From: Ananas comosus
Lineage: Eukaryota; Streptophyta; Magnoliopsida; Poales; Bromeliaceae
Direction: 5' to 3'
Assembly: GCF_001540865.1 (NCBI RefSeq)
Contig: NC_033635.1
Coordinates: 9,861,565-9,925,564, forward strand
Length of the DNA stretch: 64,000 nt
How positions within the stretch are numbered: position 1 is the stretch's first letter; each line of letters starts with the position of its first letter. Shown here one piece after another: positions 45,370-55,845 of this stretch. The notes under the pieces were generated by a model. It ran no database searches. It was not told the DNA's origin and saw only the letters and a program-made list of their open reading frames with translations. Made by a program: the position numbers and the translations under genes.

Positions 45370-47715
45370 TGTAAGGGAAGTGAATTCTCGAAATCCGAGG
45401 ATTAGACTTCGTCTGGAACCGACTGATTGTCGAGGATATAAGCTCCGGAAAGTCCGAAGATGATTAAATGCACGAATTGCATTAAGGAAGAGTCCGCAAG
45501 AGCATCAGTGCAAAACCTGCACTGGAGCAGATTTGCTCTCGGGGACCGGTCCCTGGCAGGGAAGGACCGGTCCCATCAGGCTGGGTTAGCAAGGATCCCT
45601 GAGGCAACCGGTCTCTGGCAAGGAGGGACCGGTTCCTGAACGTTAACCCAGCGAGATAAACCAAAATTTGGCTAAGTTCCGAAAATACTACTCTCCGGAA
45701 CCGGTCTCTCAAGCAAGGACCGGTCTCCCGGGGACCGGTCTCTCAGGCAGGGACCGGTTCCCGAACGCGAAATCCCCTCTGCCCGAATGGGAGGCTTTCA
45801 GGGACCGGTCTCCCTGAGCCGGGACCGGTCCCTTACTGCGAAAATGCCCAGTGAGGGCTGGTTCAGAGGATAAGAAGTTGAGGGGGCTAATTGCAAAATG
45901 GCCTTTAATAGAGGTGGGGGACCCCTCTTTCCCTCTTAGTTGCTCTCTCCCTCTCTCTCCCTCTTTCCCACTCTCTCTCTAGAAAGAAAAAGAAGGAGAA
46001 GAAAAAGGAGAGGAAGAAGAGGAAGGAAAAGAAGAGAAGAAAGAAGAAGAAAGAGAAAGAGAAGACTAAGAAGAAGAAGAAGGCATCTTCTTCTCTCTCT
46101 CCCTCAAGCTTGGAGCTTGTGTAGAGGTAAGCTCTAAACCCTCTAATAGTATATTTAGGGTTTGGGGTTTTTATGGTTTAGGGATGGTTCGAATGAAACC
46201 TATTGAAGCTAAAGAAATGGTTTGAGCTCGAATTTGAAGCTCGCACCACGGATTTCCTCACCGTTGCCAACCTAGGGCACGAATTTGGGATTTTTGGAAA
46301 TTTAGGGTTTTGATTTAATTTGATGGGTCGCAAATCTAATTGTTAGGTCCCTAAACGCGCCGGCGAAGACGGTTTGTCGATCCGTCGAGTGGGTGCGAAG
46401 TTATCGTCAAGGGAGACCCTCGGAGCTTCGTTCCCGCCTAGAAGGCCAACGAGGCGTCGCAAAGTCGGCGAATCGCATTCGTAGAGTCGCGACATCGCCA
46501 CAAGGTGGGGGAGTGCCATCTCGAAGCAGTCGAGCTACTTTCTATGTCTGGGTTATTATGTCGATCAATTTCATATCGTAATATAGCATTATAGGGTGTT
46601 AAATGTAATTGTGCATATCCTTGCATGCTAGTGATAGTTTGGGTTGTGGATACAATGGATGGGAACCTAGTATGCATGAGTTGAACACTATGAGATAGCT
46701 AACCCTATATGTGATGAATATGTCTAGTGTAATGAAAACGAGTGGCATCTAGTTAACAATGAACCAAGAACGAGTGGCATCTAGTTGACATTGAACTCGA
46801 GAACTTTAGTGTAGTTGAGGCACTATGAGATTGAGCAGATGAACACCTGATTCTACAGTGACACCAATCCTAGTTCGTTAGAGTGTTCCCAGTTCATGAG
46901 ATTGGATCGAGCTCACTTAGCCTGTCTGCACCTGTGGTGGTAGCGCCTCACAGGTAGTGCACTCCGGAGTTTGGCACGTGAGAGGGCCAGTGTAGTGCCC
47001 TTGGACCAGTGTAGTGTCCGCAGGCGGTCTCAAGGTAGGTGATTGCTAGCCTCCTCCCCTATGAGATTTATACACGTGAGACTATGAGCGAGCCTTGTGT
47101 TCGCCGAGAGATTGGGTAATCAGATGAATGACTCAGTTGTTGAACATAGTAGTTGATAGCTGGACATCTTACTATGAGTTCCATGCATACATTACCTTGG
47201 ATTGAGGCATTGATAGATTCTAGTTCATAGAGGTTATTATTGATAATGCTTTCAATTCTATATATCTATCTATCTGCATATCTATCTGTACCTGCTTAGA
47301 CCTAGTGGAGAGATCGGCGGAGTCGGCGGCCGAACCCACTGGGAACTATTCGTAGTTCTCACTCCACCATGTTACAGGTCCGAGCACGAGCGCCCCCGGT
47401 GAGGATCGCGGCAAGGGCGTAGCGCCCTAGTGATATTAGCAGAGGTTTACTTCCTTTTATGCATTAGTTACACCCTTTACCTATTTTGAGAGTAGATTGA
47501 TGTACAGGATGAGGTTTTGAGAGGATTGTATACATTGTACATGTATCTTGGAAGAATGTAAAAGATGAATAGTTGTACAAAGTGAATGAGTTAATAATCA
47601 AGTACATCTCTCTTTTACCACTTGTATGCTTTACTTGTGTAGCTTGCTCTTGTTTGTTTGGAACTGTTTGTGCCCTCGCTATCATTGTTTGATCATGTAT
47701 GTAAACGAGTGCATT
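45370..47715 (+). mobile_element. Long LTR (LTR-2), related to LTR-1 and LTR-3
   Basis: The probable start TGTAAGGGAAG interrupts a MITE that resumes near 47716 (GACTCGACAATCGATTCC). Shared order with LTR-1 and LTR-3: palindrome array (45542-45833), TATA-like TTTAATAGA (45904), CT-rich leader, donor-like GAGGTAAGC (about 46125-46133), CACTCCGGAG, then CTTAGACCTAGTGG...GTAGTTCTCAC. No target-site duplication was found, so exact ends are uncertain. No gag-pol. The 65-codon plus frame at 45940 is purine-rich leader sequence. Confidence 0.65.
45542..45833. promoter_or_regulatory. Five pairs of GGACCGGTCC palindromes in LTR-2
   Basis: Ten ACCGGT cores lie at 45545, 45566, 45607, 45628, 45700, 45719, 45734, 45753, 45804 and 45824. 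They fall into five pairs with spacings 21, 21, 19, 19 and 20 bp. Most extend to GGGACCGGTCCC or one-base variants. The array ends 70 bp before the TATA-like box. Confidence 0.85.
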
Positions 47716-47838
47716 TCTGACTCGACAATCGATTCCATTAGACTTGATCTACCATATTTGAATGATATAGAAAATAAATTTTATAATTTTTTGATATTAT
47801 TTATCTAGAGAATGAAAGAGTTCAAAATCAACAATTTT
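47716..47838. repeat. MITE part between two LTRs, resumes at 50549
   Basis: GACTCGACAATCGATTCC to GAGTTCAAAATCAACAATTTT belongs to the TCATCGAAAATAA family. It continues after LTR-3 at 50549 with GACAGTGGTAAGCC and AACGGTGTAGAAATATCC. Confidence 0.55.
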
Positions 47839-50548
47839 TGTCACGCCCAAGATTACTCGTTTCCCCGGGCACGCTAACAGACCTGCCATATACATAGGAA
47901 TTTTTCTTATATACGAAGCGAAGCTGTACCTGTATCTGTAATCAAACAACACTACAACCAGTAGTATAGAACTGCTAAAATAAAAGCATATAGACTAACA
48001 AAGGTTCACTACACATACATAATATCCTGGTAAACAAAAACACTCGCTCCAGCAAGATACAACCATCAGTATGTATAAGAACCAAAAACTACAACTACCT
48101 GTAGCTGGTGCTCCTTTAGCCCTGCAACTCGTCGGGAAGGGCTCTAACTCGCAACACCGTTTCCACAATCAGTAGCAGCAGTAGCAGCAGCCTCAACCGA
48201 AGCTCTGCAAATTATCCACAACTGGGCGTGAGAACTACTGCAAAAAGAAGTAGTCCTCAGTGGGTACCGCTACCGACCTCAACGGCTCACCCACTAAGTC
48301 TACAGATATATGCTTAATGATAGTAAATGAACTGAAAACAATCTACAGCTACATGCCACTATACTAACATGATCCAATACTAACTATCTGTAGAATGAAG
48401 CAGTCTCTGATCTAATCTCACTAGGGACTGTGAATACACCCGTCCCGCCTGTCGAAGCTACACAGCTACCTCCACGCTAGGCCAACCGTGGAGAGCAAGT
48501 CCAATCAGAACACAACGACACCAACGCAAATGCACAAAGCCCTACTCCGGAGTGGCACTCGTGGGCGCTACCCAACCAAGTATGCAAGCGTATCTCTGTC
48601 GAGCTCAATCAGGCTCTCACAAGTTATAGCCAAGTTAACAGGGTCTAACAACCAAACTAACGTGCCCTCGGCACAATCCGATGCAAAAACAGCAATCTAG
48701 GTCCACCGTCAACCTCAACGGCACCCGACAGTCCAGAACAGCCTAAACACTGCTGTAAAAATAAGCTCGGCATCGTAGTACGTACGTAAATATATTCTAC
48801 ATTATCCTAGGTATCCATCGTCAACAAACTGGGCGATACAAACAAACTACAGCTCCTAAGCTATACGCGTATGAAATGCGCACTAACAGCGTGGATACGA
48901 ACCGCAACATCTTCAGAAGCTATCCGAGTATCAAATGCGCACTAACAACGTGGATACGAACGCAACAGCTTCAGAAGCTATCTGAGTATCAAATGCGCGC
49001 TAACAGCGTGGATACGAAGTGCAACAGCTTAAGGAGCTATCTGATAGTTTTTAGAAACGACAGTGTAGAACTTACAGTTGAAGATTACTCGAGCACGGCA
49101 TTCCAACACGAGCTTAAATGCATTCGACACTAATCTGAGTATCCACCGCCCATAACTGCGGTGATACAAATAAACTACGGCTCCTAGAGCTAAATCTGAT
49201 AGTTTAACATATGACAGTGTAGAATCGCCAGTTTTCTCCTAAGTCAATTCTAAATCCAACATATATATTTAACTAACATTTTAAACTCCAAATTCAGATT
49301 TCAATAAGCATGCAAATCCACTAATTTGAGCTAATTAACACGATAAACAATGATCAACATACATGCCGACAACAACTAAACTTAGGAGGAAATCCGAAAA
49401 TTTTGGTAGCTTAATCATCAACCCACCTCTAGCGCGAGTCCGACAGGCTAGAAGTCGCGAAGTCACTGGGAGCCTCAGCCGAAATCACCCACCACCAGCA
49501 ACAATACTACTCCAAGGCTCTAAATACCAAAAACATCAAAATCCATTACTCTACTAAAATTCAGCACTTAAGCTTAATTTTCTCTCAATTTCAATATCAA
49601 TTTTACCTTCCAACCTCCAATTCAGGTGAGGAAAGTTCTCAAAACCAGTGAAGTGTGATGGTGTAATCTCCTCAGGTCCAAAATCCAGCTTTCTCTCAAG
49701 TTTGACCTAAGAAAACACAATAAATCCCAAATTCAGCTCAAAACCACCAACAGCTCAGAAAAATACTAAATTGATCATGCTAACCTCAATCAAATGCTGT
49801 CAAAATAGGCTCCACGAAATCTTCAGGAAGTCTTCTAACCAACAAACCAAATTTCGTTGCAATCGGAGCTCCCTACGTCGCACATGAGCCAAAACGCCTG
49901 AAGGCCGCTGCTGGAATCTGCTGAAACTGCAGCTCTCAAGTGAACTTGTGAAAATTTGGAGGATTTGACGGGCTAAAATGCAAAAATTGGGTTTCTCTGT
50001 GAAGAAGGGTGAAAAAGCTTCTCAGGGAATCGCACCCAAGCTTTTATAGAGAGGTGAAATGGTCTGATAAGCCCAAGGAACAAGAAGCACTAACCTGCTG
50101 TCCCTGCAGAACTCTGCACTTTCGGGCGCCCGAAACACTCTTCTGGGCGTCCGAAACCTCCAGGCCATACAACCACTCCTCTTCGGTTCCTCCGCCTACG
50201 GTTTGCTATGCCCCTAATGTGGTCCGACGGAACTCACCTACCACATACATGTGTCAACACAGGCGATATTCACAAAGTGAATTGTCGGACCCGCTTCCGG
50301 GCGCCCGAAACCAGAATCCGAATTGACTTCCAATTCTGCTCAGTTCAGCACTCAAGTTCTGAGTGACCCAAATCCAGTTCTGGGAGCCCGAAACTAGCAA
50401 ACTCAAGTTTTGCCTATTTGAGTGCGCCAAGTCCATTTTTGCATCCATTTCGTGCAGAAACGACTCCGACTCAGTCCAACACTCTCCAGATGTGTCGACC
50501 AGTCACTAGTACTGCAGTCAAACCTATCCAAAACTCCGGAACACTACA
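47839..50548 (-). mobile_element. Complete solo LTR (LTR-3), 2,710 bp, 5-bp target-site duplication
   Basis: On the plus strand it runs TGTCACGCCCAAG to AACACTACA, with ATTTT on both sides (47834-47838 and 50549-50553). Orientation is set by CTATAAAAG on the minus strand (50041-50049), with the palindrome array upstream of it. The 3' half is collinear with LTR-1 (CACTCCGGAG, GTGCCGAGGGCACG-like, GGGACGGGTGT). There are no internal genes, so it arose by LTR-LTR recombination. Frames at 48488-48700, 48876-49133 and 50009-50326 are not recognised proteins. Family: probably a long-LTR Ty3/gypsy lineage. Confidence 0.9.
50120..50395. promoter_or_regulatory. GGGCGCCC palindromes in LTR-3
   Basis: TTTCGGGCGCCCGAAA (50120-50135) is a 16-bp perfect palindrome. 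A variant TCTGGGCGTCCGAAA is offset 21 bp (cores 50124 and 50145). Further copies are TTCCGGGCGCCCGAAA (about 50295-50310) and TTCTGGGAGCCCGAAA (about 50378-50393). The nearest copy is 70 bp from the TATA box. Confidence 0.8.
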
Positions 50549-51838
50549 ATTTTATTGACAGTGGTAAGCCGTTTATAATTTTAACGGTGTAGAAATATCC
50601 AAATCATATAAAATTTTGACTGAAAATTTTTTATCCATACTATATATAAAAACAAATAGAAATTCTTAAAATAACAGACGAAATCAAAAAAGAAATGAAA
50701 AAAATATTTCCTACGAATGATGATAATCAATTTATTAAAATATATCTTAAATAAAAATAAACGGTTATAATCAATATGTTAAAAAATAACATTTTTATCC
50801 ATCTATAAATCTAATCCTATGAACGGTTATGATCAATTTATTAAAAAATATTTCAAATAAAAATGAATGATTTTGATCAATCTGTTAAAAAAAAATAGCA
50901 TTCCTATTCATTTATTTTACATTAAAATTAAAACTTGAGTTTAAATCGTGAATCAAATTTAATTTTTGAAATCAAATTTGAATTAATAAATAAAAAAATT
51001 AATTACAGTGGAAAAAAATTAAATTTTAAATTTTAAAGTAAATGTTAATTAAATTTTGATACTTTTAATGTAAAACACATTTAAATTTTAGATTCATCAG
51101 AAATTAAAAAATATATAAAAATATTCAATATATATAAAAAAAGAATAATATAGTATATTATAGATATTTTCTAATAAAATATAACATATAAATTTGTATG
51201 ATATTATTTTATTTTAAATTTTTGAATAAATATGATGTACAAATTTTTATTGATTTGAAATAAATTAAACTAATTATTATATGCATTTGCACATACACTC
51301 AATTAGTACTATATAAAACAATATATATCACTATTTTATATATCTAAAATTTTAATGTCATATTTTTTACTCTTTGTGATATTTTTATTTCCATCCATTG
51401 ATTTGCAGCCCTTCGATCACTAGATTAACGATATCAAAAAAATCGCTAAATTTATTTTCTGGTAACTTTAAATACTCTAGATTAAATCTAACGAAGCGAA
51501 TCGTCAATTCGGAAATCCCAGCGTTAAAAACAACTGATAGCACAGAAGCCTCTGCGCTTCTTAAAGTACATAAGCCAAACTTATACATACACGTTATTGT
51601 GGTGAGACTAAGTCAAGATTGTTTGAGTCATCTTTCCTACCAACCATAGACACCAAGTCGACACCAAAATAAAGAGGTTAGACTTTAAACTCCTATGCTT
51701 GTCCTCTTTTTATTAGTTCAAGTCTTTGAACTAAGTCAATGAGTTTTACAGGTGACCTGAAAATAACTTACCGACCATTTCTAGAGCAAGTGGCAAAGCG
51801 CTTGGTTCAGCCACGTGCGTATGTCCACGAGCAAAAAT
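50549..51838. other. MITE remainder, AT-rich stretch and a MITE fragment at about 51400-51575
   Basis: The later fragment has TCACTAGATTAACGATATC, AATCGTCAATTCGGAAATC and CACAGAAGCCTCTGCGCTTC, of the TCATCGAAAATAA family. No gene. Confidence 0.45.
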
Positions 51839-51978
51839 GACGTGAAGTGTTAGGACTGCTCCCGTTCTAACACGCTTAACTCTCTTAACCTTTTGAATCT
51901 ACCCACCCCCCCAAAATGGTTAAGCTAAGAGTTTTAACTATATTATATCTTATATATAAAACTATCTGAGGTCTGACA
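51839..51978 (-). mobile_element. Cassandra LTR fragment with 5S core (minus strand)
   Basis: On the minus strand it starts TGTCAGACCTC and contains GAGAGTTAAGCGTGTTAGAA then CGGGAGCAGTCCTA, the 5S-derived part. It is truncated before the GGATGGGTGACC box C region. A run of seven or more C/G interrupts it near 51905. Confidence 0.75.
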
Positions 51979-52612
51979 TGAAGATTTTTATTATAATCAA
52001 ATTGGAGTACAAAATATATTTTTCTCACAAATTCATAGCCCCAAAATATATCTCATACTACCTCTTATCTATCACATCAAATTTATGGAATAAATGGTAT
52101 ATTTATAATATTGACTAAACCCTAATTATATTAGGTATATACGAATATACAAAGTTTAAGAATAATCTCAATAAAATTAAGAAATCTTACGGTTTTCAAT
52201 ATTCGAGACATACGTAACAACAACTTTACCTACATTACTAAGCCAAAAGTACTAAACCTAGCTAAGACATCGAAGGGCTAAAAAATAGATCGAAAACATT
52301 GTGCAAGTTACATAAATTTTTAGAGAAGTGTAAATTTAAATCTAAGCAACCCAAAATTAAGATATAAGTCACTAAATGTGATCAAGAATATTAAAATACA
52401 TACTTATAAAATTTACGTTCCAAAAATTGATTTTCCATGCATCAAGTGATGTTAAATTAATAATACGAATTTTTCAAGAAAGAAAAATATTGAAAACTCA
52501 AAATATAGACCACCAAAACTATGAATTTTTTTATGTATCCTTTTTATAAGGATACATGAAAAAAAAATATTTCTATATATTTTCGTTAGCTCTAACTCTT
52601 TTTTAATTAACG
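51979..52612. other. AT-rich non-coding stretch
   Basis: Nothing recognised. Confidence 0.5.
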
Positions 52613-52958
52613 CAAAAACATATAGAACTTATATGAACTATAGACCATTTTGAATTAACTATTCGACCTTTTGAAATTTTAGTTTTACTACTCGACCTTT
52701 CAATTTGTTTGATTTGAATCAATCAACAGGATTTTGACTTCAAAATTTAAATACATCGTTTATCTTTATAAATTTAATTAGTATACATCATAAAATTTTC
52801 GCAACTATAAATGCAATAAAAGTAAATAATTAACTTAAATTTTCAAACCAATGGGTCGCAAACTGACTTAAATCAAACAAATTGAAAGATTAGATAGTTG
52901 ATTCAAAATAATTCATAGTTTAGATAAGTTTTATATATTTTTACCTTTAATTATTAGC
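52613..52958. mobile_element. MITE, copy 1 of the CATTTTGAATTAACTATTCG family
   Basis: The left end AACATATAGAACTTATATGA faces a right end ATAAGTTTTATATATTTTTA. Internal inverted motifs ACCATTTTGAATTAACTA and TAGTTGATTCAAAATAATTC, and TTTCAATTTGTTTGATTT and AAATCAAACAAATTGAAAG. Non-coding. Confidence 0.6.
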
Positions 52959-53851
52959 GTCAGGTTGCTATCAATATCTAAATTCACCTACCTAGCTAAT
53001 TAATTACAAGTAACAAAGTGATGCCAAATGGCTTACGCATAAGCATCACAANTGAAATTTGACGGGTACACTTATAATTATATTACACACAAGAACATCA
53101 TCAAACAAAAGGGTTTAATCAATAAATCAAAAATCTCAGTTATTACAGAAGCGCTGTGGTGGGTGACCAGATTAGGTCGAGTCATGTTTGAAATGACGAC
53201 TGGTCGACAAGTTGGATCGAATCATGTTCAAAGTAGTGCGAGGCCTGTTTGGCCTGATCACATTCATGACTCGTGCGCACCATGTATATACGCCAATCAG
53301 TGAATTGATTGCGTATTTCTAATAGCTTCAACTTTTGGGATTAATGGTTAGCCCCAATGATCCAAATAAAAATTACATCAAAGAGTTAGAAAACAACTAT
53401 TTTTTTCCTTGTCACTTTACAACTGTATGCAACATAGTTAAGTAAAAAGTGTTATTTCATTTATAAGAGGTGAAAACTAGATAATCATGCATCATTTGAC
53501 TCTAATAAATCGGCCCAGTATAATAATTATCAACTTTGACCAAAGGTGTGTGTGTGTGATCTGAGTTATTCAACATTAGAATCTCTAAACTTAATTATAG
53601 CATTTTTAACATTCCATCATGCTATCTAACTAACTCACAATGACCATAAGATTCTACTTAGAGAAAGATTAATTTAATTAATGAGGGAAAGAAATAGGAC
53701 TTTTTGTTTTTCCTTTTCTACAAAACAAAATAATTAATTACTGGGATTAATAATGATAGTCCCTACAATTTTAAATCTTACAAAGAATAATCTACATGGT
53801 TTAAAATAAACTACATATTTTAAAATAGACCCGGCCCTCAATTATATTTTT
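52959..53851. other. Non-coding stretch with the N at 53052
   Basis: A GC-richer zone (53150-53310) has no recognised content. Confidence 0.45.
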
Positions 53852-54224
53852 TAGGTAAAAATATAGAAAACTTACCTAAATTATGAACCATTTTGAATCA
53901 GCTATCTAATTTTTCAAAATTTTGATTTTACTATCCAATATTTCAATTTGTTTAATTTTAATCAATCAACGGTATTTTGACCTAAAAATTTAAGTTAATT
54001 ATTTAGTTTAATTAATTGATATATAGTTGCGAGAATTATATGAAGTATACTGACTAAATATGTAAAGATAAATAATACATTTAAATTTTGAAATCAAAGT
54101 GCCTACTGATTCAAATCAAACAAATTGCAAGATAAGATAATAAATCAAAATTTTGAAAGGCTGAATAACTAAATTAAAAACGATTCAGAGTTCATATAAG
54201 TTCTTTAGGTTTTACCTATTTTTA
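53852..54224. mobile_element. MITE, copy 2 of the CATTTTGAATTAACTATTCG family
   Basis: AGGTAAAAATATAGAAAACT to AGTTCTTTAGGTTTTACCT, inverted. It has the same internal order as 52613-52958. Confidence 0.6.
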
Positions 54225-54515
54225 AACACGGACACATTTCTAAATTTATTGTGTTATTCCCCTCCTAAATCTAATTGAGGATTTGTTAAAACTAACATGT
54301 TCATTAACTAGATCATAGATGAGATGCACAATTATTTTTGCTTTTGGTTCATACGATTGTACATGACGCATAATTTTTTTTTTTCCTTTTTTCCCCTCCT
54401 TTTTTTTCTCCTTTGTTTAATTACTACTAATTGTTTCCTCATAAATATATATGTATATAAGTGATTTATTAGTATGTCTTAAGTCTTATAGTACAAAAAG
54501 AATATTGGTATTGGT
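54225..54515. other. AT-rich non-coding stretch
   Basis: Nothing recognised. Confidence 0.5.
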
Positions 54516-54765
54516 ATTTAAAATAGTAAAAAGCTATAGTAAACGGATCACTAGCTTACCCGAGTTTTAGTTGTTTAAAGTTACTGGCATCACTCGGCAA
54601 ACGTTCAAAATATATCATATTTCTTAAAAGATAGTTTTAAAGTGCACTAAACGTATAAAGATGTAGCAATTTGAACGTTTGCAGAGTGATGCCGGTAACT
54701 TTAAATAACTAAAACTCGGGTAAGCTAGTGATCCGTTTACTATAGCTTTTTATTATTTTAAATAA
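54516..54765. repeat. Long near-perfect hairpin (about 93-bp arms)
   Basis: The left arm (54516-54608), including AAAAGCTATAGTAAACGGAT and CACTAGCTTACCCGAGTTTT, pairs with 54670-54765 (GGGTAAGCTAGTGATCCGTT and following) with few mismatches. The loop is about 60 bases. It is a foldback MITE; if transcribed it could feed a small-RNA pathway. Confidence 0.75.
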
Positions 54766-55025
54766 AAGATCCATAAGGTTTATGAGATCTAGTTCAAATT
54801 GCCTCGGCTAGCTGCTAAGCTTTCAGCGTTGTAGTTTTTGCTCGACTTTCGTGCCTTCCGAGGCATGAAGGCTATCGTATCATCGGAGTGAGAGAGGGAT
54901 ATATATATATATATATATATATAATAACACGATGTATAAATATATGAAAGCTAGAGCTTATTTATTAATTCAATATTTATCTCTCTTACTTATGCGCATG
55001 CATCACGTAAAAGGTTATGGTTGNA

Positions 55026-55410
55026 ACTTGTGGATGCATGATCTTCTTGATCTGTTATCCAACTGGCATTTGTATAGCCTTCCAATACTGCTGGATATCC
55101 ACTACAGAAAATTTCATAGTCCATTGTCTTTTTCAAATGTTTCAAAATTCTGTAAATAGCATGCCAATGTACATTACCCGGATTGCTAGTAAATCTACTT
55201 AATTTACCAACAGCAAATGCAATATCAGGCCTAGTACAAGACATAGCATACATCAAACTTCCAATAATCTTAGAATATTCTAACTGATTAATTGATCTAC
55301 CAGTATTGCGAACTAATTTTAAATTAGGATCAAAGGGAGTGGATACTAGAGTACAGTCAAAATAACCAAATTTTCTAAGAATCTTTTCGATATAATGAGA
55401 CTGCTTTAAA
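55026..55410 (-). pseudogene. Ty1/copia retrotransposon fragment (end of reverse transcriptase, start of RNase H)
   Basis: The minus-strand frame contains QSHYIEKILRKFGYFDC, YSKIIGSLMYAMSCTRPDIA, FAVGKLSRFTSNPG and PAVLEGYTNASW, which are the hallmarks of copia polyproteins between reverse transcriptase and RNase H. The aspartate of the RNase H DASW motif is asparagine here. The fragment is cut at its 5' side by the foldback element starting at 55414 and at its 3' side by the N at 55024, after which no copia sequence follows. It is inactive. Confidence 0.9.
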
Positions 55411-55413
55411 AAT

Positions 55414-55845
55414 AGGGAAAACTTCAAAAACCCCCTGTAGTTTCACACTTTTTCATTATAGTACTCTGTGGTTTAAAGTGTATCAAGTTAGTACCATGTG
55501 GTTTCTCACGTTATCACTTTAGTACCCTGTGATTTAAAGTGTATCAAGTTAGTACCCTGTGGTTTTGCACTTTATCACTTTAGTACCCTGTGGTTTCACA
55601 CTTTATCACTTTAGTACCCTGTGATTTAAAAAACCACAGGGTACTAACTTGATACAAATTAAAACCACAGGGTACTAAAGTGATAAAGTACAAAACCACA
55701 GGGTACTAACTTGATACACTTTAAACCACAGGGTACTAAAGTGATAAAGTGAGAAACCACAGGGTACTAACTTGATACATTTTAAACCACAGGGTACTAA
55801 AGTGAAAAAAATTGAAACCACAAGGGGGGATTTTGAAGTTTTCCC
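55414..55845. repeat. AACCACAGGG foldback element, copy 5
   Basis: AGGGAAAACTTC to GAAGTTTTCCC with units TACCCTGTGGTTT and ATCAAGTTAG. The flanks TTAAAAAT and TTTAAATT agree partly. It interrupts the copia fragment on the left; its right end is part of the inverted duplication that follows. Confidence 0.8.

Noticed and set aside
45940..46137. Lysine/arginine-rich ORF in LTR-2
   Set aside because: Translation of a purine-rich AGAAGAAGA leader tract, no known domain.
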